From contig CANRDY010000011.1 of NCBI GenBank assembly GCA_947629515.1, forward strand, positions 1 through 38,473: a DNA stretch of 38,473 bases, read 5' to 3'. Source of the DNA: an uncultured Clostridia bacterium. GTDB lineage: Bacteria > Bacillota > Clostridia > Christensenellales > Borkfalkiaceae. This document shows positions 7,362 through 16,739 of the stretch, piece after piece. The notes beneath the pieces are model-generated. The model was not told where the DNA came from. It saw nothing but the letters and a program-made list of their open reading frames with translations, and searched no databases. The number at the start of each line of letters is the position of its first letter. Within the stretch, counting starts at the first letter, position 1. The translations under genes and the position numbers were made by a program.

Positions 7362-7594
7362 GCGTGTTCAGAAAAAGTGCGTATGGGTTGAGGCGTAAAG
7401 TTACTGCAAAACTCCGTTTTAAGCTCACGGAACAGATAATTTACGCTGACAATTGTCCGACATCGATTCGGGCGGCTAACCGTGGCTTTTGCAAAAAGCA
7501 CCGAAAGGTGTTTTTTTAGTGCAAAAACCGCGATACACACGGTTAAGTTGACGCGAAATACATTTTTTTCGAGTTAGTAGAAAGGAGTTAAACC
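7362..7594 (+). promoter_or_regulatory. Structured S10-operon leader RNA
   Basis: Two domains can be folded by eye. Domain 1: GCGTAAA (7393-7399) pairs with TTTACGC (7440-7446) around TCCGT/ACGGA (7413-7431). Domain 2 is a long near-continuous hairpin: TAACCGTG (7477-7484)/CACGGTTA (7538-7545), then GxTTTTGCA (7485-7493)/TGCAAAAxC (7520-7528), then AAAAGCACC/GGTGTTTTT capped by a GAAA tetraloop (7503-7506). The apical hairpin with its T7 run (7511-7517) looks like an intrinsic terminator, so attenuation is possible. No ligand or ribosomal protein partner can be assigned from sequence alone. Confidence 0.65.
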
Positions 7595-7894
7595 ATGGCA
7601 GGACAGAAAATCAGAATAAAACTTGCGGCGTACGATCACGAGCTTGTAGACCTTGCGGCTCAGAGGATCGTCGAAACAATGAAAAAGAGCGGCGCGAAGA
7701 TAGCGGGACCCGTTCCCCTTCCCACCGAAAGGGAGATAGTCACTATACTTCGTTCTCCCCACAAGGACAAGGACAGCCGCGAACAATTCGAACAGCGCAC
7801 CTATAAGAGGATAATCGACATATACACCCCCAACGCAAAGCTGCTCGACACCGTTCACCTTCCCGCAGGCGTCGATATCAAAATAAAACTCTAA
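7595..7894 (+). CDS. rpsJ: 30S ribosomal protein S10
   Basis: S10 is a head protein of the 30S subunit and also, as NusE, an antitermination factor. The 99 residues include [15 protein letters not shown] near the start and [17 protein letters not shown] in the middle, both family hallmarks. SD AAAGGAG precedes the ATG. It opens the supercluster directly, whereas in most Bacillota tuf and fusA precede it. Confidence 0.98.
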   Translation: MAGQKIRIKLAAYDHELVDLAAQRIVETMKKSGAKIAGPVPLPTEREIVTILRSPHKDKDSREQFEQRTYKRIIDIYTPNAKLLDTVHLPAGVDIKIKL

Positions 7895-8073
7895 GTTCAA
7901 TCGGATACTCTACGGCGATGCGACGACGGGCTTCAGACGTTTGAACCGCAAAGGGTCGAACCCGAAATCAAAGCATTTCGGGTAAGAACCTTAAAAGGGT
8001 CGGAACGCAGAAAAGGCCCGGCGCGACGCAAAGGCGCGGTATCTTAAAAATATTTTTCGGAGGATCTTTATCA
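7895..8073 (+). other. Structured intergenic region between rpsJ and rplC
   Basis: This 179-base gap is long for the operon. It holds the perfect hairpin CCCGAAAT-CAAAGC-ATTTCGGG (7961-7982) flanked by two similar blocks, GAACCGCAAAGGGTCG (7942-7957) and GAACCTTAAAAGGGTCGG (7986-8003). SD CGGAGG precedes rplC. A site for feedback within the operon is possible but unproven. Confidence 0.45.
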
Positions 8074-8703
8074 ATGAATAAAGCAATCATCGGACGTAAA
8101 GCGGGCATGACCCAGATCTTTACGGCGGAGGGAAAGGTTATCCCCGTCACCGTAATAGAGGCGGGTCCCTGCCCCGTAGTACAGGTCAAAACGGTAGAAA
8201 AGGACGGCTATGCCGCCGTTAAGCTGGGTTTTGGCGAGGTAAAGGAAAAGGCTTTGACTAAGCCCGAACTCGGACAGTTCAAAAAGGCGGGAGTAAAGCC
8301 CTGCAAAGTGCTCAAAGAGTTCCGTCTCGAAAACGCCGAGACGTACGCGGCGGGAGCCGAGATAAAGGCTGACGTGTTTGCCGCGGGCGACAAAGTCGAC
8401 GTGCACGGCGTATCCAAAGGACACGGCTATTCGGGCGTCATCAAAAGGTGGAACCAGCACCGTCTCAAAGAGACGCACGGCGTAGGTCCCGTTCACAGGG
8501 AACCGGGTTCCATGGGCGCGAACAGCTCTCCCTCGAGGGTGTTCAAGAACAAGAGGCTTGCCGGTCAGTACGGCGTTGAGAACGTCACAGTGCAGAACCT
8601 CGAAGTAGTGCGCGTGGACGTGCAGAGGAACTGCCTGCTCATAAAGGGTTCGGTACCGGGACCCAACGGCGCGGTCGTTACCATAAACGACGCCGTTAAA
8701 TAA
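8074..8703 (+). CDS. rplC: 50S ribosomal protein L3
   Basis: An early assembly protein near the peptidyl-transferase centre. The 209 residues start with the typical [16 protein letters not shown]. The central loop reads [15 protein letters not shown] and [30 protein letters not shown], the family signature; its conserved Gln (here WNQHR) is a methylation site in some bacteria. L3 and L4 are 14 bases apart. Confidence 0.98.
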   Translation: MNKAIIGRKAGMTQIFTAEGKVIPVTVIEAGPCPVVQVKTVEKDGYAAVKLGFGEVKEKALTKPELGQFKKAGVKPCKVLKEFRLENAETYAAGAEIKADVFAAGDKVDVHGVSKGHGYSGVIKRWNQHRLKETHGVGPVHREPGSMGANSSPSRVFKNKRLAGQYGVENVTVQNLEVVRVDVQRNCLLIKGSVPGPNGAVVTINDAVK

Positions 8704-8717
8704 GGAGGACGCGAGAT

Positions 8718-9344
8718 ATGCCTAATATTACAATATATAAAATGGACGGCACCGAGGCGGGTCAGATGACCCTCTCCGAAAAGGTGTTCGGCGCAGAATA
8801 CAACGAACCGCTCATTCATCAGGCGGTAGTTACCCGCCTTGCCAACGAAAGGCAGGGCACGAAATCGACCCTCACCCGCACCGAAGTGCGCGGCGGCGGC
8901 AGAAAGCCGTGGAGGCAGAAGGGCACGGGCAACGCCCGTCAGGGCTCTATCCGCGCTCCCCAGTGGACCAAGGGCGGCGTGGTCTTCGCCCCCAAGAGCC
9001 GCGATTTTTCGAAGGGTATGAACAAAAAGGCAAAGACGGCGGCGCTCATCTCCGCGCTCTCCAAAAAGGTAGCCGACGGCGAACTCATCGTGGTGGACGG
9101 CGTTCAGGCTAAAGAGGGCAAGACAAAGGAGATGGCGGCTTTCAGAAAGGCGTTGAAGCTCGACAAGTCGGCGGTCCTCGTAATGGACAACGACGACATG
9201 AACGTAATTCTCGCCGCAAGAAACCTTAAAAAGTTCTCGACTTTGCCCGTTGCGCAGATCTCGGCGTACGAGGTAGTTGCCAACGCAAAGGTCGTTCTCA
9301 CAAAGACGGCAGTCGAAATAATTGAAAAGGAGTACGGAGAATAA
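8718..9344 (+). CDS. rplD: 50S ribosomal protein L4
   Basis: L4 lines the exit tunnel with an extended loop. The 208 residues contain the loop signature RTEVRGGGRKPWRQKGTGNARQGS and the C-terminal VLTKTAVEIIEKEYGE. The stop codon overlaps the rplW start (TAATG at 9342-9346), which couples the two. L4 represses this operon in gamma-proteobacteria; no such site can be claimed here. Confidence 0.98.
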   Translation: MPNITIYKMDGTEAGQMTLSEKVFGAEYNEPLIHQAVVTRLANERQGTKSTLTRTEVRGGGRKPWRQKGTGNARQGSIRAPQWTKGGVVFAPKSRDFSKGMNKKAKTAALISALSKKVADGELIVVDGVQAKEGKTKEMAAFRKALKLDKSAVLVMDNDDMNVILAARNLKKFSTLPVAQISAYEVVANAKVVLTKTAVEIIEKEYGE

Positions 9345-9634
9345 TGTTTGCCGAAGATATAATAATCAGACCGCTCCTTACCGAAAAGGGTTACGACGGC
9401 ATAGCGGACAAAAAATACACCTTCGTGGTGGCGAAGTCCGCCGATAAAAGGCAGATAAAAGCGGCGGTGGAAAAGCTGTTCGGCGTGAGCGTCGAAAGCG
9501 TGAATACCGTCAACTGCAAGGGCAAGCTCAAGAGAATGGGCAGGAACGAGGGATACACCCCCGATTACAAAAAGGCGATAGTACAGCTCAAAGCCGATTC
9601 CAAAACGATAGAGTTCTTCGACTCGCTGTCTTAA
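9344..9634 (+). CDS. rplW: 50S ribosomal protein L23
   Basis: L23 sits at the tunnel exit and docks trigger factor and SRP. The 96 residues begin EDIIIRPLLTEKGY and contain FVVAKSADKRQIKAAVEKLFGVSVESVNTVNCKGKLKRMGR, both diagnostic. It starts inside the rplD stop codon. Confidence 0.98.
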   Translation: MFAEDIIIRPLLTEKGYDGIADKKYTFVVAKSADKRQIKAAVEKLFGVSVESVNTVNCKGKLKRMGRNEGYTPDYKKAIVQLKADSKTIEFFDSLS

Positions 9635-9649
9635 AATAAGGAGAAAGTT

Positions 9650-10477
9650 ATGGCAATTAAGAGATATAAGCCCACTTCTTCGGCGCGCCGTTTCATGACG
9701 GTGAGCGCGTACGACGAGCTTTCGGGCGATAAGCCCCAGAAGAGTTTGATGCACGACAAGCGCAAGACGGGCGGCAGAAACAATCAAGGCAAGATAACCG
9801 TTCGCCACATAGGCGGCGGCAACAGGATCAAATACAGAGTAATTGACTTCAAGCGCAACAAGGACGGCGTTCCCGCCACGGTCAAGTCGATACAGTACGA
9901 CCCCAACCGTTCGGCAAACATCGCGCTCCTTGCTTACGCGGACGGCGAAAAGAGATACATTCTCGCTCCCGTCGGTCTGAACGTGGGAGACAAAGTGCTC
10001 TCGGGCGCGGGCGCCGACATCAAGTCGGGCAACTGCCTGCCCCTTTCCGAGATCCCCGTAGGTACGGTCATTCATGCCATCGAGCTTAAACCCGGCAGGG
10101 GCGCGCAGATAGCGCGCGCGGCGGGCATAAGCGCGCAGATAATGGCAAAAGAGGGCGCGTACGCAACGCTGAGAATGCCCTCGGGCGAAATGAGGCTCGT
10201 ATCGCTCGCGTGCAGGGCTACGGTAGGACAGGTGGGCAACCTCGAACACGAGATAATCCGCGTGGGCAAGGCGGGCAAGACCCGTTACCTCGGAATACGT
10301 CCCACCGTGCGCGGTTCGGTCATGAACCCCAACGACCACCCTCACGGCGGCGGCGAGGGCAAGAGCCCCGTCGGACACGCGGGTCCCATGACCCCTTGGG
10401 GCAAGCCCGCGCTGGGATATAAGACGAGAAAGAAGAAGAATCCCACTTCCAAATTCATATTAAAGAGAATCAATTAA
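9650..10477 (+). CDS. rplB: 50S ribosomal protein L2
   Basis: L2 is needed for subunit association and peptidyl transfer. The 275 residues end with the C-terminal signature [19 protein letters not shown], including the functionally important His in HPHGGG. The N-terminal OB-like domain carries [25 protein letters not shown] lies 5 bases before the ATG at 9650. Confidence 0.98.
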   Translation: MAIKRYKPTSSARRFMTVSAYDELSGDKPQKSLMHDKRKTGGRNNQGKITVRHIGGGNRIKYRVIDFKRNKDGVPATVKSIQYDPNRSANIALLAYADGEKRYILAPVGLNVGDKVLSGAGADIKSGNCLPLSEIPVGTVIHAIELKPGRGAQIARAAGISAQIMAKEGAYATLRMPSGEMRLVSLACRATVGQVGNLEHEIIRVGKAGKTRYLGIRPTVRGSVMNPNDHPHGGGEGKSPVGHAGPMTPWGKPALGYKTRKKKNPTSKFILKRIN

Positions 10478-10490
10478 GGAGGAATAGAAG

Positions 10491-10769
10491 ATGTCAAGAA
10501 GCGTCAAAAAAGGACCTTATGCCGAAGAAAGACTTATGGCAAGAATCGAGGCGATGAACGCTGCCGGCGAGAAGAAAGTCGTAAAGACGTGGTCTCGCGC
10601 GACGACGATATTCCCCCAGATGGTAGGACACACGATAGCCGTTTACGACGGCAGAAAGCACGTGCCCGTATACATTACCGAGGACATGGTAGGCTGCAAG
10701 CTCGGCGAGTTCGCGCCCACCCGCACTTTCAGGGGCCACGCGGCAAAGTCCGCCGCCGCCAAGAAGTAA
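10491..10769 (+). CDS. rpsS: 30S ribosomal protein S19
   Basis: S19 works with S13 at the head near the A site. The 92 residues start [14 protein letters not shown] and carry [51 protein letters not shown]-type text across 35-84, diagnostic of the family. AAGGAGG precedes the ATG. Confidence 0.98.
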   Translation: MSRSVKKGPYAEERLMARIEAMNAAGEKKVVKTWSRATTIFPQMVGHTIAVYDGRKHVPVYITEDMVGCKLGEFAPTRTFRGHAAKSAAAKK

Positions 10770-10779
10770 GGAGTAAGTT

Positions 10780-11169
10780 ATGGCAAGCAATATGAATAAA
10801 AAGCAGGAAAGAATTGCCGGGAACAAGGACAAACGCCCCTACGCTACGGCAAAATACCTGAGAATTTCTCCCTATAAGATAAGAACGGTGCTCGCGCTCA
10901 TACGCGGCAAGAGCGTCGAAGAGGCGGAGGCTATACTCACCTACTGCAACAAGGGCGGCTGCGACGAAGTTAAAAAAGTCCTCCTGTCCGCTGCGGCAAA
11001 CGCCGAGCACAACAACGGCATGGACAGAAGCGACCTTGTGGTAGCCGAAGCCTTCGCGAACGGCGGACCTCATCTCAAAAGGATGCAGCCCGTATCCAAG
11101 GGCAGAGGTCATGCGATACTCAAAAGAACGAGCCACGTAACCGTCATACTCGACGCGAAGAAGGTATAA
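10780..11169 (+). CDS. rplV: 50S ribosomal protein L22
   Basis: L22 contributes the second tunnel-constriction loop. The 129 residues show AKYLRISPYKIRTVLALIRGKSVEEA and, in the loop and tail, RMQPVSKGRGHAILKRTSHVTVIL. It carries a short Lys-rich N-terminal extension before the core domain. SD AAGGAG precedes it. Confidence 0.97.
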   Translation: MASNMNKKQERIAGNKDKRPYATAKYLRISPYKIRTVLALIRGKSVEEAEAILTYCNKGGCDEVKKVLLSAAANAEHNNGMDRSDLVVAEAFANGGPHLKRMQPVSKGRGHAILKRTSHVTVILDAKKV

Positions 11170-11179
11170 GGAGAGATAT

Positions 11180-11851
11180 ATGGGACAAAAAGTTAATCCT
11201 CACGGTTTAAGAGTAGGAATAATATCGGCGTGGGACACCCAGTGGTACGCCGATAAAAAGAACTTCGCGCCTCAGCTCAAAGAGGACAGCGATATCCGTG
11301 CCTTCCTCAAAAAGAAGTATTACGACGCGGCTATAAGCAAAATAACCGTAGTCCGCGCCGCCAATAAGATAGAAGTGGGAATTTACACGGGTCGCCCCGG
11401 CGTTCTCATCGGCAAGGCGGGTTCGGAGATAGAAGTAATAAAAAAGGACCTTGCCAAAATAGCCAAGGGTAAGGTCATCATAATCAACGTCAGAAAGATC
11501 GAAAGGATAGATCAGGACGCACAGCTCGTAGCCGAGGCGGTCGCCGCCCAGCTCGAAAAGCGCGTATCTTACAGAAGGGCGGTAAAACAGCAGATAGCCA
11601 AAGTCGCAAAGACGGGCGTAAAGGGCGTTAAGATAAACGTCGGCGGCAGACTCGACGGCAGGGAAATTGCCGGAAGCGAGAGCTACCACGAGGGGTCGAT
11701 ACCCCTTCAGACCCTCCGCGCGGACATAGACTACGGCTTTGCGGAAGCCCACACCACTTTCGGCGTTCTCGGCGTAAAGTGCTGGATATACAAGGGCGAA
11801 GTGCTCGACAGAGCAAAGAGGCTCATCATATCCGAGGGAGGCGAAGAGTAA
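11180..11851 (+). CDS. rpsC: 30S ribosomal protein S3
   Basis: S3 is at the mRNA entry tunnel and contributes helicase activity. Length is 223 residues. The N-terminus GQKVNPHGLRVGII and the KH-domain loop IYTGRPGVLIGKAGSEIE (GxxG type) are clear. The C-terminal domain has GRLDGREIAGSE and GVLGVKCWIYKGE. SD AAGGAGA precedes the ATG. Confidence 0.98.
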   Translation: MGQKVNPHGLRVGIISAWDTQWYADKKNFAPQLKEDSDIRAFLKKKYYDAAISKITVVRAANKIEVGIYTGRPGVLIGKAGSEIEVIKKDLAKIAKGKVIIINVRKIERIDQDAQLVAEAVAAQLEKRVSYRRAVKQQIAKVAKTGVKGVKINVGGRLDGREIAGSESYHEGSIPLQTLRADIDYGFAEAHTTFGVLGVKCWIYKGEVLDRAKRLIISEGGEE

Positions 11852-11854
11852 ACC

Positions 11855-12289
11855 ATGTTAATGCCCAAGAGAGTCAAAAGAAGAAAACAGCATCTCGGCA
11901 AGATAAAGGGCCGTGCGCAGAAGGGCAATAAAATTGCCTACGGCGAATACGGACTTGTTGCCGAAGAGGGCGGCAGGATAGCTTCCAACCAGATAGAGGC
12001 GGCGCGTATCGCGATGACGAGGTTCATCAAGCGCGGCGGTCAGGTTTGGATAGACATATTCCCCCACAAACCCATAACCAAACACCCCGCCGAAGCCCGT
12101 ATGGGTTCAGGTAAAGGTTCGGTGGAGTATTGGGTAGCCGTTGTCAAACCCGGCAGAGTAATGTTCGAAATGTCGGGCGTCAGCGAGGACGTGGCAAGGG
12201 AAGCCATGAGGCTTGCCGGACACAAGCTCCCCATAAAATGCAAGTTCGTAAGGAAATGCGACGAAGGCGGTGAGGCAAATGAAAGCTAA
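11855..12289 (+). CDS. rplP: 50S ribosomal protein L16
   Basis: L16 helps position A-site tRNA. The start [16 protein letters not shown] is the family form, which supports the ATG just 3 bases after the rpsC stop. [23 protein letters not shown] (residues about 86-108) is diagnostic. The 144 residues end with an acidic tail. The 3' end overlaps the start of rpmC by 11 bases. Confidence 0.98.
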   Translation: MLMPKRVKRRKQHLGKIKGRAQKGNKIAYGEYGLVAEEGGRIASNQIEAARIAMTRFIKRGGQVWIDIFPHKPITKHPAEARMGSGKGSVEYWVAVVKPGRVMFEMSGVSEDVAREAMRLAGHKLPIKCKFVRKCDEGGEANES

Positions 12290-12473
12290 GGAAATAGTAA
12301 ATCTGAGCGACGAGGAGCTCAATAAAAGGCTTCAGGAACTGAAGACCGAATTGTTCAACCTCCGCTTCCGCCATGCGAGCGGTCAGCTCGAAAACCCCCT
12401 TTCGATAAACCTCGTAAAAAAGGACATCGCAAGGGTGAACACGGTCATCCGCGCAAGGCAGTTAAAGGCGTAA
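12279..12473 (+). CDS. rpmC: 50S ribosomal protein L29
   Basis: L29 is a two-helix protein by the tunnel exit. The chosen ATG gives [18 protein letters not shown], the standard start; an in-frame GTG 9 bases upstream would add three residues but is too close to the SD-like GGCGGTGAGG. The 64 residues contain [17 protein letters not shown] and [12 protein letters not shown]. It overlaps the end of rplP. Confidence 0.96.
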   Translation: MKAKEIVNLSDEELNKRLQELKTELFNLRFRHASGQLENPLSINLVKKDIARVNTVIRARQLKA

Positions 12474-12484
12474 AGGAGTAGAAA

Positions 12485-12745
12485 ATGCAAGAAAGGACAA
12501 CTTTGAGAAAGGAGAGAGTCGGCATAGTCGTGTCGAGCAAGATGGATAAGACGGCGGTAGTTGCCGTGACCGAAAAATCCAAGCATCCCCTCTACAAAAA
12601 GACCATAACCAAGACTACCCGCTTCAAGGCTCACGACGAGAACAACGAGTGCAGCGAAGGCGACACCGTGCGCATCGTCGAGACCCGCAAGTTCGCAAAG
12701 ACCGTAAACTGGCGCGTCGCGGAAATAATCGAAAAGGCGAAGTAA
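12485..12745 (+). CDS. rpsQ: 30S ribosomal protein S17
   Basis: S17 is a primary 16S-binding OB-fold protein. The 86 residues include [40 protein letters not shown] and [11 protein letters not shown], all typical. SD AAGGAG precedes it. A long non-coding gap follows inside the operon. Confidence 0.98.
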   Translation: MQERTTLRKERVGIVVSSKMDKTAVVAVTEKSKHPLYKKTITKTTRFKAHDENNECSEGDTVRIVETRKFAKTVNWRVAEIIEKAK

Positions 12746-12996
12746 TAACGCGGATAAATTACCGCGCAAAAAGCGGGGAAAGGATCTGAAAAATCAAGTT
12801 CGAACCGCAAAAAACGCAATATATATTGCAATTTATGGCTGAAAAGCCGAAAAAAGCGGAATAAATTTCCGCGAAAGTAAAGAGCAAGATTGAACGGTAC
12901 GCGCAAAGGAGAGCGGGCGACTCACCCCGCTTATGTGCGCGGCGGGGCAATCCTCTGCGACAGTTGTAATTTCAAATCAAAAAAGGAGTGAGATTT
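12746..12996 (+). other. 251-base intra-operon region with serial hairpins
   Basis: No gene is present between rpsQ and rplN, which are normally adjacent. Five small inverted repeats can be seen: CGCGG/CCGCG (12749-12766), the 14-base perfect palindrome GCAATATATATTGC (12816-12829), GGCT-GAAA-AGCC (12837-12848), GCGGAA/TTCCGC (12856-12872) and AGCGGG/CCCGCT (12911-12930). There is no U-tract or consensus promoter. It could be a regulatory or processing site, or decayed repeat DNA. Confidence 0.55.
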
Positions 12997-13365
12997 ATGA
13001 TACAACCTCAGACAAGGCTCAAAGCCGCCGACAACAGCGGCGCGAAAGAGCTTATGTGCATAAAGGTGCTCGGCGGATCGTGGCGCAAATACGCCAACAT
13101 CGGCGACGTTATCGTCTGCTCCGTCAAGACCGCAGCCCCCGGCGGAGCCGTTAAAAAGGGCGAAGTGGTCAAGGCGGTGGTAGTGCGCAGCGCAAAGGGC
13201 ATCAGGCGGGGCGACGGTACCTATATAAGGTTCGACGACAACGCCGCAGTTATAATAAACGCAAACCAGGAGCCTCGCGGAACGCGTATATTCGGACCGA
13301 TAGCGAGGGAACTGCGCGAAAAGAATTACATGAAGATAATTTCGCTCGCGCCGGAAGTGCTGTAA
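12997..13365 (+). CDS. rplN: 50S ribosomal protein L14
   Basis: L14 lies at the subunit interface. The start [18 protein letters not shown] is the family standard. The ATG is 8 bases after AAGGAG, so the in-frame GTG at 12988, which lies within the SD, is rejected. The 122 residues include [19 protein letters not shown] and [13 protein letters not shown]. Confidence 0.98.
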   Translation: MIQPQTRLKAADNSGAKELMCIKVLGGSWRKYANIGDVIVCSVKTAAPGGAVKKGEVVKAVVVRSAKGIRRGDGTYIRFDDNAAVIINANQEPRGTRIFGPIARELREKNYMKIISLAPEVL

Positions 13366-13380
13366 GGTGAGGAGAAAGTT

Positions 13381-13806
13381 ATGAACGTAAAACTCAACGA
13401 CAACGTACTCGTTATCTGCGGTAAATACGCAGGCAGGCAGGGCAAAGTTATCGCCACCTCTCCCAAGAACGGCACGGTGACGGTGGAGGGCATAAACCTT
13501 CACAAGAAGTCCAAAAAGGCGAGAAAGGCGAACGAGGTCTCGCAGATAGTCGAGATCGAAGCCCCCATCGACGCGTCCAACGTAATGGTCGTGTGCGACG
13601 CGTGCGGGAAGCCCATAAGGGTAAAGCACAGCGCGGAGGGCGGAGTAAAGCACAGGGTATGCCCCAAGTGCGGGGCGACGCTCGACAAGGCGTACTCCGG
13701 CAAAACCGCAAAGGCCGCCGCAAAGAAAGAGGAACCCAAAAAGCGCGTCAGAAAGCGCGCGAAGAAAGCGGCGGAGGGCGAATCCGCCGAAGATAAGGAC
13801 GAATAA
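13381..13806 (+). CDS. rplX: 50S ribosomal protein L24, zinc-ribbon form with basic tail
   Basis: L24 starts 50S assembly. The KOW motif is at the N-terminus ([20 protein letters not shown]). Two CxxC pairs, CDAC and CPKC, bracket the C-terminal segment, which suggests a zinc site as in some other C+ L24 proteins. The protein is 141 residues, about 35 more than usual, with a Lys/Ala/Glu-rich C-terminal tail (about 112-141) of low complexity. Confidence 0.95.
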   Translation: MNVKLNDNVLVICGKYAGRQGKVIATSPKNGTVTVEGINLHKKSKKARKANEVSQIVEIEAPIDASNVMVVCDACGKPIRVKHSAEGGVKHRVCPKCGATLDKAYSGKTAKAAAKKEEPKKRVRKRAKKAAEGESAEDKDE

Positions 13807-13817
13807 GGAGGCGTAAG

Positions 13818-14405
13818 ATGGCAAACGCGAAAAAAGCGGCAAAACAGGAAACAGCCGAAAAGTATGTTCCCAGAGTTTTGCAGATATACGAAAAGGAAGC
13901 AGTGCCCGCCCTTACGTCGAGATTCGGCTACAAGAACCCCATGCAGGTTCCCAAGCTCGTCAAGATAATAATAAGCTCGGGACTCGGCGACATAAAGGAC
14001 AACGCAAAGTCCATACAGATAGCGCAGAACGAATTGAAGCAGATCACGGGTCAGCAGCCCGTGCTCACCAAGGCAAAAAAATCGGTAGCCAACTTCAAGG
14101 TGAGAGAGGGCATGACGGTAGGACTTAAAGTCACCCTCCGCGGCAGAATGATGTACGACTTCTACGACAAGTTCGTGTCGATCGCGCTCCCCCGCGTGCG
14201 CGACTTCCGCGGCGTTCCCACCGACAGTTTCGACGGCAAGGGCAACTACTGCATGGGCGTAAAGGAACAGCTCATATTCCCCGAGATCTCATACGATCAG
14301 GTAGAGAAGATCAGGGGTATGGATATCTGCATAGTGACCACGGCAAAGACCGACGAAGAAGCAAGAGAGCTTTTGAGGGCGCTCGGAATGCCCTTTAAGA
14401 AGTAA
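13818..14405 (+). CDS. rplE: 50S ribosomal protein L5
   Basis: L5 binds 5S rRNA and contacts P-site tRNA and S13. The 195 residues contain [35 protein letters not shown] and [16 protein letters not shown]. An Ala/Lys-rich N-terminal extension of about 14 residues precedes the core. SD AAGGAGG is present. Confidence 0.98.
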   Translation: MANAKKAAKQETAEKYVPRVLQIYEKEAVPALTSRFGYKNPMQVPKLVKIIISSGLGDIKDNAKSIQIAQNELKQITGQQPVLTKAKKSVANFKVREGMTVGLKVTLRGRMMYDFYDKFVSIALPRVRDFRGVPTDSFDGKGNYCMGVKEQLIFPEISYDQVEKIRGMDICIVTTAKTDEEARELLRALGMPFKK

Positions 14406-14414
14406 GGAGTAAAT

Positions 14415-14600
14415 ATGGCAAAGAAATCAATGATAAACAAGCAGCAGAGACCTGCCAAATATTCAACGAGAGCTTACACAAGGTGCTCCATTTGCGGCAG
14501 ACCGCACGCGGTGCTCAGAAAGTACGGCGTGTGCCGTATTTGCTTCCGCAATCTTGCTTACAAGGGACAGATCCCCGGCGTGAAGAAATCGAGTTGGTAA
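14415..14600 (+). CDS. rpsN: 30S ribosomal protein S14, zinc type
   Basis: The 61-residue short form has two CxxC motifs (CSIC and CRIC), a zinc site that tethers it to the 30S head. [19 protein letters not shown] and [18 protein letters not shown] are diagnostic. No second, zinc-free S14 is in the window. Confidence 0.98.
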   Translation: MAKKSMINKQQRPAKYSTRAYTRCSICGRPHAVLRKYGVCRICFRNLAYKGQIPGVKKSSW

Positions 14601-14610
14601 GGAGAAAGTT

Positions 14611-15003
14611 ATGACAGATCCCATTGCAGATATGCTCACCCGCGTGAGGAACGCGATAAGGGCAAACAAAGAGACGGTGGAAATTCCCTCGTCCAACATG
14701 AAAAAGGCGATAGCCGACATAATGCTTTCGGAAGGATACGTCAAAGACGTGAAGATAGCTGAGGACGGCTACAACGGAAAGATAATAATCACCCTCAAAT
14801 ATGTCGGCAAGAAGAAGAACGTAATAAACGGACTCAAAAGGGTATCCAAGCCCGGCTTGCGCACGTATGCGGGCGTTGAGAACATGCCCCGCGTAATGGA
14901 CGGGCTCGGCATAGCCGTGCTTTCGACCAACAAGGGCATAATGACGGACAGGCAGGCAAAGGCGCAGAACGTAGGCGGCGAAGTGCTCTGCTATATCTGG
15001 TGA
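14611..15003 (+). CDS. rpsH: 30S ribosomal protein S8
   Basis: A primary 16S-binding protein that represses the spc operon in Escherichia coli. The 130 residues begin [18 protein letters not shown] and end [19 protein letters not shown]...GGEVLCYIW, the family form. No S8-binding mimic was searched in detail. Confidence 0.98.
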   Translation: MTDPIADMLTRVRNAIRANKETVEIPSSNMKKAIADIMLSEGYVKDVKIAEDGYNGKIIITLKYVGKKKNVINGLKRVSKPGLRTYAGVENMPRVMDGLGIAVLSTNKGIMTDRQAKAQNVGGEVLCYIW

Positions 15004-15013
15004 GGAGGCAGCT

Positions 15014-15562
15014 ATGTCGAGAATTGGTAAATTACCCGTAGCTCTGCCCGCGGGCGTTACGGTCGCCTTCGAAGAGGGCGTTATTACCGTAAAGGGACCC
15101 AAAGGCGTGCTCACCCAAAAGGTGACGGGAGATATTGACGTAAAGGTGAACGGAGCCGAGGCGGAGGTGATAAAGACCTCCGAAGCCGAGGGCACGGACG
15201 CAAAGCACGGACTTTACCGCGCGCTTTTGCACAACATGGTCGTGGGCGTTTCGGAGGGATACACCATCTCGCTCAACGTCAACGGCGTAGGCTGGAAGGT
15301 GGCAAAGAGCGGAAACAAGATAGTTCTGAACGTGGGCTTTTCGCACCCCGTCGAATTTTCCGAACCCGCGGGCGTGACGTTCGCCTGCCCGAGCGACAAG
15401 GAAATAACCGTGTCGGGCATCGACAAGACGGTCGTAGGTCAGACGGCGGCGAATATCCGCAAGATAAGAATTCCCGAACCCTACCACGGTTACGGCATCT
15501 CGTACAAGGGTGAAGTGATCGAGCGTAAGGAAGGCAAGACGGGAGGCAAGGGCAAGAAGTAA
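15014..15562 (+). CDS. rplF: 50S ribosomal protein L6
   Basis: L6 lies near the factor-binding site. The 182 residues show two repeated domains; the start [15 protein letters not shown] and the C-terminal [18 protein letters not shown] are typical, although the latter usually reads EPYKGKGIRY. The Gly/Lys tail is normal. Confidence 0.97.
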   Translation: MSRIGKLPVALPAGVTVAFEEGVITVKGPKGVLTQKVTGDIDVKVNGAEAEVIKTSEAEGTDAKHGLYRALLHNMVVGVSEGYTISLNVNGVGWKVAKSGNKIVLNVGFSHPVEFSEPAGVTFACPSDKEITVSGIDKTVVGQTAANIRKIRIPEPYHGYGISYKGEVIERKEGKTGGKGKK

Positions 15563-15627
15563 CGCCCGCCGCGCAAGCGGACGGGGCGCAACCCGCTTTA
15601 TCGGCGGACTGCCCGAAGGAGATCGTT

Positions 15628-15996
15628 ATGATAAACAAGATAGACAAGAACAAGGAAAGACAACGCCGTCATGCGCGCGTCCGCAAAAAGATAAGCGGCA
15701 CGTCGGCTGTTCCCAGACTGAGCGTTTTCCGCTCTCTCAATCACATATACGCCCAGATAATCGACGACACGAAGGGCACGACGCTGTGCTCCGCCTCGAC
15801 GCTTGAAAAAGACGTAAAGGCAAAGATCGCCGACATGACCAAGACGCAGGCGGCAAAGGCCGTTGGCGAGGCGGTCGGACAAAAGGCAAAAGCTCTCGGC
15901 ATAGAGAGCGTGGTGTTCGACAGGGGCGGATATCTTTACTGCGGTCGCGTGCAGGCGGTCGCCGACGGCGCGAGAGAAGCCGGACTCAAATTCTAA
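15628..15996 (+). CDS. rplR: 50S ribosomal protein L18
   Basis: L18 binds 5S rRNA with L5. The 122 residues include [38 protein letters not shown] and the C-terminal [32 protein letters not shown] precedes the ATG; the 65-base gap from rplF carries no gene. Confidence 0.98.
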   Translation: MINKIDKNKERQRRHARVRKKISGTSAVPRLSVFRSLNHIYAQIIDDTKGTTLCSASTLEKDVKAKIADMTKTQAAKAVGEAVGQKAKALGIESVVFDRGGYLYCGRVQAVADGAREAGLKF

Positions 15997-16006
15997 GGAG
16001 CGCGAA

Positions 16007-16540
16007 ATGGAAGAGAAGAAAGAAAGACCTCAGAGAAGGGATCAAAGGAAAAGGCAAGAGGACGACGGGCTTGTCAAAAAGCTCATACAGGTCAACCGCG
16101 TCACCAAGACGGTAAAGGGCGGCAGGAACATGCGCTTTGCGGCTCTCGTCGTGGTAGGCGACGGCAAAGGCTCGGTGGGCTACGGACTCGGCAAGAGCAA
16201 GGAAGTCCCCGAAGCCATCGAAAAAGCCAACGCGCAGGCAAAGAAGAACATGCGCAAGGTCAACCTGCAGGGAACGAGCATACCCCACACGGTGCTCGGC
16301 GTATTCGGCAGAGGGTCGGTTCTCATGATGCCCGCCGCCGAAGGTACGGGCGTTATAGCGGGCGGTCCCGTGCGCGCGGTCATGGAGGCCGCGGGCGTAA
16401 AGGACGTAAGAACCAAATCGCACGGAACTTCCAACCCCATCAACTGCGTAAAAGCGGCAATATACGGACTGTTCGAGCTTAAATCGCCCGAAGAGGTCGC
16501 CGCCGCCCGCGGTAAGAGCGTGGAAGACCTTAAAGCGTAA
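16007..16540 (+). CDS. rpsE: 30S ribosomal protein S5
   Basis: S5 supports decoding accuracy and mRNA unwinding. The 177 residues contain [23 protein letters not shown] in the dsRNA-binding-like domain and [21 protein letters not shown] in the C-terminal domain. A charged N-terminal stretch of about 25 residues precedes the core. Confidence 0.98.
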   Translation: MEEKKERPQRRDQRKRQEDDGLVKKLIQVNRVTKTVKGGRNMRFAALVVVGDGKGSVGYGLGKSKEVPEAIEKANAQAKKNMRKVNLQGTSIPHTVLGVFGRGSVLMMPAAEGTGVIAGGPVRAVMEAAGVKDVRTKSHGTSNPINCVKAAIYGLFELKSPEEVAAARGKSVEDLKA

Positions 16541-16552
16541 GGGAGGCTTGGA

Positions 16553-16726
16553 ATGATAAAGGTAACGCTTACGAAGAGCTATTCCAACGAAGTTGCGTCG
16601 GTAAAGGCGACGATGGCGGCGTTGGGGCTTAAAAAGATAGGACAGAGCAAGACTTTCGAAGAGACGCCCGCAAACATGGGTCAGCTCCGCAAGGTCGCGT
16701 ATCTCGTCAAAATCGAACAGGCATAA
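16553..16726 (+). CDS. rpmD: 50S ribosomal protein L30
   Basis: This 57-residue frame lies between rpsE and rplO, the normal place for L30. It begins [12 protein letters not shown], and has [19 protein letters not shown] followed by [13 protein letters not shown]. These match the bacterial short L30 (GLxKxxxxxxxxDTPxxRGMxxxVxHLV), though the ED/NTP region reads [17 protein letters not shown] lies 6 bases ahead of the ATG. Confidence 0.95.
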   Translation: MIKVTLTKSYSNEVASVKATMAALGLKKIGQSKTFEETPANMGQLRKVAYLVKIEQA

Positions 16727-16739
16727 AAGAGGTGCTTAT

